Source of the DNA: Apoda limacodes
Lineage: Eukaryota; Arthropoda; Insecta; Lepidoptera; Limacodidae
Assembly (NCBI GenBank): GCA_946406115.1
Contig: OX291551.1
Coordinates: 13,702,001 to 13,766,000, forward strand
Direction: 5' to 3'
DNA: 64,000 nt
In this document: piece after piece, positions 11,691 through 24,100 of the stretch
Numbering within the stretch: position 1 is the first letter of the stretch
Layout of the letters: the number at the start of each line of letters is the position of its first letter
Made by a program: the position numbers and the translations under genes
The notes under the pieces: generated by a model
Told to the model about the DNA's origin: nothing
The model's input: only the letters and a program-made list of their open reading frames with translations
The model's database searches: none

Positions 11691-14600
11691 GGGACAGTAA
11701 TAAAAGCAATAAAACGTTAAATTATATATCTTGTATCTTATATATCTTAAATGTAAATACATTGAAATAAAAGTATTAATATAGTTTTAAGTAGAAAGTT
11801 CACAAAACCCATCATAAAGTTTTATTTCTTTCCCAGCAAAGTGTGCCATGCATCTGAAAATGTAGGTGAAAATTTTTCACACCTCGTATTTCTCGCCAGT
11901 CACCTTCGTCCAACACAGCATAGATCGTGCCGCTATTGTTTGCCGCGTGCAAACAGCTTAAAATTTGAGTTTTTATTTGGTTTTAAAATATAGTACAAAT
12001 TTTTATAGTAAAAATATATTATAGTAATATATAAGACGACTAATAAATTCTTTATCAGGACTATTGTTGAACATTGTAACAATGTTTAAATTGTTAAGTT
12101 GTATCGATTGATTTGTGGGGCTTCATTGAAACGTAGATGGTATGAGTTCGTAACATCTCTGAACACCCCTTTGAAGATAAGTGTCGTGATGGTTTATTTT
12201 ATTTTAGCAGGTGTTTATTGCCTCTTCTTGGCCCTAACATACCTACATACAATAACTATACTTAAGAAATAAAAGTATGACCAAAAGTATGACCGATCGT
12301 CAAAAGGATAGAAACGTCATGGTCACAATCGTCGTATAACTTGTACTTAGTGAGTAAATTTTCTAAGTTAGCGGAATACAGCCTCGGTTTTGAACAAGGG
12401 AACGCACTTTGACGTACAGTTACCTAATAAATGAATAAGTGCCTCCTTCGCTACAAATGGACCAACTTTTCATATAGGATAAAAGTAATATTTCAGAAGT
12501 TGCCCGTGGGACGAAGTCCTTCATAATCCTTTTAGAGGTCGCAGTTAAATATATTAAGTTACTTAAACTTTGATCCTTTATACTTTAGTATTCTGCTTCA
12601 TTTTTATTTTGTACCAGCTATTTCCCGCGGCTTTTTCCGCGCTGAATTCGTTTATTGGAGTGGGATTTCTCTCCTTAGTCATTTTTAATATAAAGAAGTT
12701 TGCCAGGTACAACAAGCTTGATAGTTAGCCTTTTTTCATAAAATTTGAGGTATAAGCTATCTCTATTACAAATTTCAGCCAAATGGGTTTAGTTGTTGTG
12801 GCAGAGCCTCGACGGTAAGCTTTCTATGCAACCTTAGTTCATTTATTATAATTCGGTATCGAGGCTCCTACGAAGCTAGTTTTTTCAAAAAACAGCACTG
12901 GAAAAAATATAGTTAGTTGATGTTAACGCAAATTTGCGCCTAAAACGAACTGTTTTCATGCTCTTACTTTAGAAAAGTAAAGTTTTTCTCTACACACAAG
13001 CATCGAATATTTATGATCAATATTTCAAATAACAAACCAATGTTAATCATATTTTATTTTTCTGCTCATAAAAAGAGAACTCCCAATATTTTGTACTTTT
13101 ATTATTCTTTACAATAGGTGTTTTATTAGTTAGACGAATACGTATCTCAAAATCATGAAAAATACTTAAGCAATAAATAAAAAAATACATAAATTGCAAT
13201 ACTAATATAATAGCTGAATAATTTGTTTTTTTTTTAAATGTGCTTATCAATCTCTAAGAATAAAAAAAATTCTTTGTCCATTTAATAGTCCAAGTTTTGA
13301 AGGAGGTTATAGGTTATTTAACATCACGCTACGACTCTTAGAAGCCGAGCAAACCGAAAAAATCAGAAAGAACCCTAAGCGAAAATAAAGTAATAGCGTG
13401 GGCGACAGGGGAAAGAAACAACGGAAACATTACATATAAAACTACGACATATACATATAAAACTACGACATATACATAATAATACCTATACACTCGTACA
13501 AAAAATCTAAATGTAAAATCATTTTTAGTTTTTCGTTGTGGTGTATGCATCCAGCATTCAAGCACAAATATCAGTCACATAACATTATAATTACACTATA
13601 AATATATTTTTTAGAACCAACCATATTTCATATACTTACTCCTATATGTGTTGTGCAATATTACACGTGTCGTTGTGCACACAAGAGCACCTGAGGCCCA
13701 CAACACAATTGTAAATAAGAAGGTAGCTGTTTACTTTCGACCGTAGTTTGCAGTACCGTCCTATGACCTACCAACATTAGAAACCATTCCACTTATGCTA
13801 AGTGTGAAAGTTAGAAATTCAAACCGTAGTTATTTTAAGATGAGACACTTTTTCCTCTTGACAAAGTTTAGCAAATACAAATTCAGAAGTTGAACATAAA
13901 TAGTAGTAGTAAATGAAAAATGTATATTGATATTTTAATTATTTAAATAGATAAATATTTTTGTACATTACAAACAGCGCCAACTGTCACAAACTAAGCA
14001 AAGCTTACTATTGATACAAGACAACGGATACAAATAAATACACGTTTTTACTTATTTTAAAAATAAACATATTTCATAGGTACATAGAAGGCACCCAGTC
14101 TTAAGACAAAAACAAAAGTTCATTACATAAATGTTTGTCTTGTGCGAGAATCAAGCCCACGCCCCTCAAGAATTGTTTGTTTCCTTTGGGGTCAGTAAAT
14201 ATAGGAAATTTAAATATAACTAATTTAATTTTTATTTTTTCGTTAATACATATTTTTCCACTTTTAATTTGAAATAAGATTCATCGTTGATCGAACTAAG
14301 TACCTCCCTAGTTTCATCTACGCTTCCATGTTACCTTGTTAATTATTCAACACTGAGAACCACGCCATCAAGCAATTTAAAAGCAATCATTAAGGTAAAG
14401 TAAGTTAAGTTTCCTATTAAAGTTCTTTATGTTTTCACTTGAAGAGCTTCACTATGATTTAATTTGCTGCGTATAATTTTTCGTAAGAATTAAAACATTG
14501 TCATGCTTAAAACGTATTTTATGAATTCTAATTTTTCGAAAATAACATTTTTAATTACTAAATTAATTATAAATAATTTCATCACCTATAGAAAAATAAT

Positions 14601-14934
14601 TTTACATCAACAAAAAGCCTTTAAATAGGTACTTTTTTTTATTTAATCACTTGACTTATTATAAATCCTTATAACAAAAGTAAACAGATTCAATTTAGAT
14701 CTAATCCACACGATCCGCATTAAAAAGGGTAAACCGACAGCCATTTTTATTTAACGAACTCATAAACGTAATTTAACGATCGTTTTATATTTTCGTTACG
14801 AAATAGATAATTGAAAAATTATGTTCATTTTTTGGATTGGGTTTTTTTAAGTATTTTATTTTTATTATTCACATAACACTACGTAAAAACAACTAATATA
14901 TAAAAAGGAGACAGAAGGATTCATTTTGGCAACC
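11691..14934. other. non-coding DNA, no gene seen
   Basis: Mostly AT-rich sequence. Around 12620-12690 the words CCCGCGGCTTTTTCCGCGCTG and GGGATTTCTCTCCTTA mark a degraded copy of the retroelement-tail repeat seen at 54548. No coding exon was recognised. Confidence 0.3.
13433..13474. repeat. 21-bp tandem repeat, two copies
   Basis: The unit CATATAAAACTACGACATATA is repeated perfectly twice (13433-13453, 13454-13474). Confidence 0.8.
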
Positions 14935-15320
14935 AATAAGTCTTACCGGTCATGACTTATGGCGCAGAAACTGACAGTGTTAGCCTGATCCACTAGGTAA
15001 AAATCGATCAGCACATAGCCTATCAGGGCTATGCTTGGAGTTTCTTTGAAGGATATTATCAGAAATGAAGAGATCTGAAGTAGAACTTAAGTCACTGACA
15101 TAGCTTACAAGATAACCAAACTAAAGTGGCAATGGGCAAGTGGTAATACCGTTGGCCGTTGGGGCGGACGATTCTTAGAGTAGAGACCACGGATTGGTCA
15201 GCGCAGAGTGGTTGGTGGGCGAACCAGAAACTATGACCTGAAAAAGGTAGCCGGAACTGGCTGGGTGAGAAAGGCCGAGGACCTTATGTGGTGACGTTCA
15301 TTGATTAATTGATAATATGT
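14935..15320 (+). pseudogene. RTE-type LINE relic, end of reverse transcriptase ORF
   Basis: Read with frameshifts, the + strand follows the C-terminal end of RTE/BovB-like non-LTR polyproteins in order. It shows a 'LPVMTYGAET' segment near 14945, 'MLGVSL..I.RNEEI' near 15030-15080 and 'VTDIAYKITKLKWQWA' near 15095-15135. It then shows 'GRWGGRFLE.RPR' near 15160-15195 and 'KKVAGTGWVRKAEDL' near 15240-15285. Several stops and frameshifts make it a dead copy. The order of motifs is what I know for this clade, so the call is firm for the family although the copy is short. Confidence 0.75.
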
Positions 15321-15639
15321 TACGAACATTCACTTTTCTTAAAATAGTGAAAAATTAAAGTTGTAAAATCATAATTATCATAGTACTACATATATGAAAT
15401 ACATATGGAACCTATGGTATGAAAAGAGTACCTATATATACCTATTTAGTATTGTCTTAGGTGCGAGTATTAGCAACCCGTCGGCATATACCTAGTAGGT
15501 GAAAGTAGGTATTTGAAACACATTATAAGGCGTCTTTATTAATTTATCATCGTATCATTACGGCACTTATTTCTAAAGGGATGGTCAGAAATATTATGAA
15601 CAACTGACTCACACATGGCATTTCATCCGTCACTTGATA

Positions 15640-15745
15640 GATGATGCACCAGGCACAAACCAGAAACTTGACGATATTTAAAAAAACTGCTGCCCCTATC
15701 CGGGAATCGAACTTAGAACCTTTAACACGGCACTCCAACGGAGGT
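15640..15745 (-). repeat. SINE-like fragment with tRNA-type B box
   Basis: On the - strand the sequence reads ...GTGCCGTGTTAAAGGTTC then TAAGTTCGATTCCCGGATAG, followed by a T-run. 'AGTTCGATTCCC' fits an RNA polymerase III B box, and such 'GGTTCGATTCCCGG' modules are common in lepidopteran tRNA-derived repeats. No full cloverleaf can be folded, so it is not called a tRNA. Confidence 0.4.
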
Positions 15746-16439
15746 ATTTAGTTTTGTCTCACCCAAACCTATTGTTACCCAACTTCTTTTTAATTATGGT
15801 GTGTAGAACCACATTAACAAGTCGTCAAACGTTTTCTTAAAAAAATAATTCTTCAGGCTTAAAAATAATCACAAAAACTGGGCTCATACTGGCCGTTAAA
15901 ATCTCAATTTCACACACATATAATAAATCACCACCAACCGATAAATCACCTTTTATTAAATTGCATTTATTTAGGTGACCAACCTCATCCTTCAAATTCA
16001 GAAAATTGAAACTGTCAGTATCTTCTTAGATCCTGTATCCCATTATTCCGCAACTGAATAACGCTTAAAAATAAATTGTTGTGAGATTTTAAAGAGCATT
16101 TTAATACTGAAATACCTTCTAAAGCCCTCCTTTTCCTGCCAAGAGGTTATGTAAATTGTTTAACGAACGATGCCGTTAGAGACGATGGCGCACTTAAAAT
16201 GTTAACATTTTAAAGAGATGGATGGGTAGGTAACTACATCTGCGAGTTTGTGCTAAGTACACAATTACCTCGTATTTATACTGATCACAATTTAACACAG
16301 GATTGTGTTTAAATTGTTCTAATTTGCAGTAACTTGCGTCAATTAACTTCACTAGAGTGTGCTATATATAGTCTGCAAATGCTAATGTTGGCTTAAGTAC
16401 AGTAAGTAGACTATAACTCAACCTGTGTATATTTCACAT

Positions 16440-16628
16440 ACAAATGTCTAAATGTGGTTTTATTTTTGTGTACGCGTGAGTGGGCCCTTGCAAAGTTTGA
16501 ATTTACAAATGGAACCGGTTGATGGCGCTGCAGTTGGTGTGTTACTAATCTTCTCCCAAACGGCAGGGAAGATTTTAATGATATTTTTCGTGTACGTTCG
16601 AGTGGGTCCTTGCAAGGTTTCAAAACAG
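16440..16628 (-). repeat. about 120-bp-unit repeat, 1.5 units, reverse orientation
   Basis: In reverse complement this reads CCTTGCAAGGACCCACTCGA, 'acgtacacgaaaaatatcattaaaatc', 'ccctgccg', 'gagaagattagtaacacaccaactgcagcgcc', then a second 'ctttgcaagggcccactc'. It is the same unit that forms the larger array at 54961-56001. Confidence 0.75.
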
Positions 16629-18124
16629 CAGTAACACAGTTTTTATAAAAAAATATATTTTCGGATACACCTTAAGCATAATATAACTTTTAAACCTTGA
16701 AATGATGAGTACAACTAAACAAGTATCCACACACATGTATTTATGAACCTCATGTGATGTATTGTTGGTAAAAGTATATGGCATATTCTAAAAAAATAAT
16801 CATTCTTTTTCAAATGGCACAAAATTCGACATTTCAAATGGCTGGCATCCCAAGTATTTTCATGCATGTTGATCTCATTACAATGTACAAAGAAAAGTGC
16901 TGAAAATTAGCTTGTATACCCGAAATGTGTGCCAGTGAGCTTTTCGTGCCCATCCCGACTCGTTTTCGTGGACCATTTTCATGCTAATCTCCATGCGAGC
17001 GTGCTGATTTTGCGGGCATGAAATATTGCAACAGACGGGCCCCTTTCGTACCTTTTCAATTTCATCGGGGCCTCGTCCCCTCGGGGAATTGAAAGCGGCG
17101 AATGTTGAATTTTACGCGAGTAATACTCCACATTGCATTGTGTTCCGGTCTGCTCCGTAAATTTGACGCAAAAATGTTTTTTCTAGCAAAACGTTTGCCA
17201 TTTAAATTTTTTTTTGCAAAGTTTTTTTTGTATACGTACTTATGTATCTTTTTAAGTTTTGAAGGTGTCGAAATTCATATGCGAGGGTGTAAGAATATTT
17301 TATAGCGAGTGGCGGGTTGAGTCGTAAACTGGCACTTAACCCTCAGTGAGCCGGGGATCTTGAACGCATATTTCAGGATCTTGTGTAAGGATTTCGACGC
17401 CCCGGTTCCTCGTACGTTATATACTTAGGTACGTAGTTATAGAATCTTTACGCGGAATGTTTTCAAGACATTTTTGCACGCCTCATAAGCGAAGCGGTCT
17501 TTCGAAACTTAAATGACGTTTTTTTTTTTAATATAACACTTACAGGATAATATGAGTGCACTAATATGAAGTTAAATAATCTGTCTAGCACATATGGTAC
17601 ATTTTATAAACTATAATTTGTTTAATATAATAAATAATAACATTAAAACTGATCATTCTTAGACGTCTGTGTTTATGTGACCATGTATGTGGTAGAGAAA
17701 TTGGTTGAAAAATTCATCTTACCGGAATACTTTTGTTTTTAATATATAAAGTATTACACTGTGCTGATTCCTAGTTAATATTAGCGTTCTAAGTACTGTC
17801 GTTTAATTATAATTTATAAAAAACTAATATACCACTGTATATCTATATATTTTTTTTAAATGTGAATGACCGCTATGAGGCGTGCACTTTTGGATTTTCC
17901 AAATTTTCATCTTCTGTCTTAAGCAAATGTGGTAAACTTTTAATCATCCCTACACCACATAATACCAATAATGTTCTGTGTAATGAATTGTATTAACACT
18001 CCGATGCGTTACGGCTCTTTACGACAGTATAACATGCTTCGTGTAAAACTTGGAGATTTACTAAACAGTTAACAACATTCCTGTACCAACTAGTTAGCTA
18101 ACAACTACTCTATATTGTTCTCAG

Positions 18125-21100
18125 AACGCAAGCTGTTTGTGGGCATGCTAAACAAGAAGCTATCGGAGAACGACGTTCGCGCACTGTTTGCCGGCCACGG
18201 CGCTATCGAAGAGTGCACGGTATTGCGGGACGCTCAAGGCCAGAGCAAGGGTTGTGCCTTTGTCACATTCGTTTCCAAGCAGGCTGCCATTGCTGCTATC
18301 AAGGTAATTTACCGAATATCACTAAGAAATCGACATTTTTAGTTGGTAATGTCCAGATTAAACTGAAATAACGACGGTTGGCTGGCAGTCAGCAATAGCA
18401 GTGTGTCCAAAATATAAATAGGTAATTAATCTGCCCAATCCTGACTTTTTTTTGTAGTTGGCCCTGAACTGGCAAAGGAGTTATTGTACCTTTTATTCCA
18501 TCCCATATTGCCATATCTTAAATCTTAAATTATCTCATATAAAAGCCAAACCTTTCAAATATTCTTCTTAAACATGCTACGATATGCGACTATACTCGTA
18601 TCTTGTACAAGCTTCTTGTACTTCGTACTTGCAGTAACAGTATCAGAGAGCGGTCCGCGATATTTTAGCCGGCCACTCGAGCGGGCGAATATGTGATTTA
18701 AAAATGGAAGGAATTTTTTTAAACCCGAATATTGATAACTAAATAGATCAAGTTTCGGACAAGCACAACAAAACGAATGCGCCAAAAAATTTATTTAAAA
18801 AAAGTCTCAAAAAAAAAAAGAAGAAATCGACATTTGAATACGCTGAATTGGCAGCAAAATTGCCTAAACTATTTTTATTATTGTCAATATAATTAGTTTT
18901 TTTTTTAATAAACATGTGCAATAGTATGTTATTGTTTTATTTTTGAACGCATGTATGAGAAAGCACTATACAAGCCTTTGCGACAACTGAGCATAATCGG
19001 ACTCTGTAATCCATGCCTCGGCTACGCATTGGCCCCCATACTCACGATTGCCTTATGCTTCATTTGCGGGCCGCGGCAGTAATGTACTATATCTATGTGG
19101 CATATGTTGGATAACAACAAAGTTATTAGATATTCAAAGGGTCGGCAACGCGCGAGTAATTGACCCTGGTTGCAGACCGTCATCCTGTTGCCACCTTAGA
19201 GGTATAAAAAAATGTTATAAGTGGTTTATTTAATGCAAAAATCTCTGTCAAATTGAAATTGAGCGTCGAGAGTTACCCCACTCGTCTCTCCTTTCACCAC
19301 TTAAAGCTACCTAAGTCCAGATACTCTGCATCAAAAGCAGTCTTGCGACGATCGGCTCACCACTTGTCACGCAGCACTAAATTAGTTGGCAGATGGAGGT
19401 TCTCCCTAACATTACGAAGTGGATGTGTCATTAGTGTTTGAGTCTAGCCTTCTGTGAATGATAACCGCGAAATATTATATGGAACAGACTTATATGGAAA
19501 TCAGCATATTACTATAAACTACTTACTATAAACTTTAAATTCAAGTTGTAAAAAGATAGGAGGTAGACCGCTTGTCTAAATATATCAAAATATGACCGAT
19601 AATCACATTTTGCACCTCATTTTACCGCAAGTTTTTATTGTGTATTTTAATTTTATTTTGACACTCTGATGATTCTCAAAAAACTTAACTTCTATTTCCA
19701 GTCTCTGCACCATAGTCAAACAATGGAAGGTTGTTCAGCACCACTAGTAGTTAAATTCGCTGACACACAAAAAGAGAAAGAGCAAAAGAAGTTACAAGCT
19801 ATGCAAGCGAGTTTATGGGGCTTAACGGCGCCTGTGACACCGACCGCGTACCTCGCTTCTGAAGCCGCGCTCTCGCCAGCGACACAGCTGCAACTGTTAC
19901 AGCAACTGCAAGCGGTGGGGTTGCAGCAACAACTGCTAGGCCAAGGCTCAACTTTGTTACAAGGTAAACCTACGGAAACATTACTTTAGGAACTAACATT
20001 ACATCGTAGATAGCCCTATTGTGATGTGATTAATATGCGCTTTTTTTTACATTAAGTTTTTTAATTTTGTGACTCCATTCTATATCTGCTCTAATGTGTT
20101 TTTTTTAAGTTATGTATCTATCCTCCTCCCTTCTTTTCTACCTTCTTTCATTTCGGCCATCACTCTTGCTTCGAAAAGACATTTGATATATCGAACAGAT
20201 TTGGCACAAATTCAAAATTCTTTGATTGGTTTATTCCCAACCTCACCTCTCGCTTTGCCTCTATTTTTTTTTATTTTAATTTGCTCTCTCATCTCCTAAT
20301 AGGTGTTAACTATCAAGATATCGCTTTCAATGGCGCAGGGCTGAGCGCGGGTACGGTCGGGGGGATGGGAACAGGGGCTGCGGAACAACTAGGGGGTCTG
20401 CTCGCCCCTGTATCCGTTCAGAACTTGGCTGCGTTGGCGGCTATGACGCAGCCCCCAGTGGTGACGCAGGCGGCCCCTATGGCCCCAGCAGCTCCACAAC
20501 CAGCGGCTCCTCAATTGTGTAAGTTCACTCTTCATTCTCTGTTTATTTCTTATAAAGTTATTAGAGAAGAGAACTGGAAGAGAAGGTTCTGACTTCTTTG
20601 TGTATAAGACCTTAAAATTATAATTAATAAAAAAAACATGTTTAATCGTTAAAACAATCAGCAAGTATGTAAACATACAAGTCTCATTTGATTCATATTC
20701 CGATTGATTTTGAATTTTTTTACCTTACTTTAATTGTTCTTTATGCGAAAAATTGACGTTAATCAATAACTTCCAGAAGCTAAGTAAAAATATAATAAAA
20801 TGTAGTCTCATGATTTGCGCTGCGGGAATATTCTCTTAACGCTATTCACCTAATTATTTCTTAGGCGAATATCAAAACACGAAGGAAGTTAATGAAAATT
20901 AAAAAAAAAACACTTTTTAATGCAATCAGTAAAAACTTTTGTTAGACATGATTTCTATGTAAAACATAAGGTAATTTTTCATTCCACAATACCAAACTTT
21001 TTATGGCTAAATGAGTATGTCAACTGAGGTATTTGTTTACAATTCAATAAATTTAACTGGACAAACAGTAAAACACATATTAGATACCTATCTATTTTAA

Positions 21101-24100
21101 TTCAAAATGTTTTCATTTATCGCATTCAATTATATTTCCTTTATTTACGCGAAATAAATCTCCTCAAATTGCTTAAGTTTCCCAATAATTTCTAGGTAAT
21201 TGAATTTGTAGGTACAGTAATACATTGCCCACCTAATTTAAGGCTGCCGTTATGTGACGTGTTGCGAGCTTTTACATACATTTATTTGCAAAAACTTCAT
21301 TTGAGTGAAATCAGTATTTCAAATCAATTCAAATTATTTATAGTAGGTAGATATTTACATAAAATAATTTTGGTCTCATGCACTGGTAATAAGTTCCAAA
21401 AATCATAGGTACTAGTTTTATAGGATTTGATGTTTTTCTTAGTAAGAATTGATTAGAGAGATTGAGATACTGGACAGATATTTAAAAACAAAAAAATTTC
21501 ACACAAACGGACTGAAAGTAACTTCGTTGTAGGATGTTTGACGACGACGGAAAATGATTTCAGAGAAACGGATCATAAGTCAAAACACTTATGTAGGATG
21601 TGTGACAGTGGCGAAATGTTTTCACTCAAAAACTGTTTTTCCAAACAAATATATGGAAAAGTAAGCAAAACGGGGTAAAGATCCTGTTAACAATATTATT
21701 TGTCCAAAAACTTTCCTATTTCAGGTTGGGCTTAAAAAGTTATTAAAAAACATAATTAACGATGAACATTTTTCATACTTCAGGTCTTCTCGGGAAGACA
21801 AACATAACAGGTAAAAAGTTGCTATGCAATCGAAAATGTTTGTCATTTTATGGAATGATCTTCGTTGGCTTCACAGTATATATCAATTTATGAGATAAAT
21901 AAGTTATTTATTAACTATAAAATTTTATATTCTCTTGAAACATTGAAAGTTTCATTAATTAAGTTAAATGTAATCAAAAGATTTATTTTTCTATATCAAA
22001 ATGTTGTCATATCACATTTTACAGTCTTTCGTTCATAGGCAGTAGGTACCTACCTACGCTCGTATTTGTGGTTATATATATTATTTACACTGTAGTGTAC
22101 ATCTATATGAAAAAGACGATTATTAATGTTTAATTAAATTCGTAAAACATAAATAAGAGGTACTGACAGGTAATACCGGTTATTACAGCGATGTCTTGCT
22201 TCTATTGTTTGGTATTGAATTAATCAAAAATAATAAAGAAAGCCACAATAACTGATTTATCTCATTTACATGATTATACTATGGTTGGCTTGGTTTGATT
22301 TTAAGTTTATGCATCAATAGGTGTGTACGAAACTTTTTTAATGTTGCTTGTTCAAGAAAACATATTTCAGGCTTTGTAAAATCTAGCAAAAAATTTTCTT
22401 TGTTTTGTAGGATGATTTGAAATGACTAATATTTTTTGCATGGAAACATGGTGTGCCTTCTAATAATAAAATTCTATGAAATTCTATTAAAATCTTGTAA
22501 TCAAGGTTTTTTAAAAATATATATTCTAAGTCATCAATCGGGTGTACGTCAATAATCCAAAAAAATCCTCGCATAAGCATTTGAGTTGGAGTTTTGGCGC
22601 GAATCTTAAGAAGGAGTGGTGTTTTTTTCTAAATTAATTTAGTGACTTTCGATGTATATATTTTAGCAAAGTTTTACGAAAGCGTGTTAAGAATTGTGCC
22701 GCTGCATTCAGGCTCATGAATAGTGAATTATGAAGAAATAAGCAGGACATGACGCGCAATGTCTGAGGATCCACACCAAATCTCCCGCCCAATCTTGGGA
22801 CTTGAAAACAAGGACGCGCGGTAACGCCCGCGCCACGATACGATAAAATATAATTGACTTTGACTCTGGCAAATGCATAAATGGTCTGCTAAGACCGTGC
22901 GAGCCCATTATAATATTAAAAAAAATTGAGTTTTTTTTTAATCTGCTGTAAAATAATAATAATAATAACTTGTCCCTCTAAGTTCTGAAGTGAAAAATCG
23001 ATGCGACCAAGTCAATAATGATTGTTTTAGAGGCCGTTCAAGTATTACGTAAGCACTATAGGGGGCGGGGGGGTCTTTGCTCTGCTTATTTTTGATGAAA
23101 TGGGGGTGGGGGGTCTAGATGGTGATTACGTCAGCAGTAGTTATTTAAGGTGCGTTCTATAGGCATTGGAATCGTTCTGTTCACAAAATGTAAACAAACA
23201 ATATGGCCGTTCACTATTTGATAGCGCTTCACTACTCTACCTACCGAGCATGTGCAGCCAATGCGTTGAGTGCGGTCCGGAAGTGACGTCATAGCGCATT
23301 CATTTTTGGTCAACAGCACGATCGAATGTACATTGAGCGCATTCAATGCGTGTAATGCTTGTTAACAAAACGCCCCTTGACTTTATTACACATATGGCAA
23401 CCCACACATTGTTTATGTTTAAAAACGAAACGCATTTCCGGGGATTCCCGTAAATAACGTATACGTTTAAGTACTCTCTTAGAACCGAGTGGAGAAATTA
23501 CCGCGCGCTATACACTTGTCCTAATTTCTTGAACCAATCTATTTTGTCGTTTCGGTACGATTGACGATTAGGCGTATTGCAAGCAAAGCAAGTTAATGCT
23601 TGTGTTACAACATTGAGCAGCAAACATCCAATATTATTGAAAACTTGGTATCATGGACCGAACACTGTTAATTGGAATCAATATGTATACCAACAATTTT
23701 AAAGAAGTTTGGTTTGTTCGTAATATAACTTAAGATTATAATATTTATACCTTATTCTGTGTAGAATACCGTGTCAATAAAGTTTATTTAAATGAATATT
23801 ATGTGATACGGAAAACAGAGAGTACATATATAGAAGAAAAAACAGTATAAATTAAAGGAAACATGCATATAAAAAAGGGGGGGTTAAGAGCTTTGCTTAC
23901 TTTTGCTGACAAGGGGAATGGGGGAGTAAACAATTGTAATAAATCTGCTTACGTAATACTTGAATGGTCCCTAATACAGGTTAGGTGTTACTATATTTGT
24001 TTCTAAATACTTTAAGTTAAAACTATGTGATAGATAACGAAGATTGTAATAAATAGGTAACTAAGGTAACTTTTAAAATACAACTTCCGAAAATTATTGC

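Noticed and set aside
15660..15738. A tRNA gene on the - strand
   Set aside because: Only a B-box-like word is present; no matching acceptor stem, anticodon arm or A box can be drawn.
20069..20299. Hydrophobic ORF as a membrane protein
   Set aside because: It lies in the pyrimidine-rich 3' part of a CELF intron and ends at the polypyrimidine tract before the exon at 20303.
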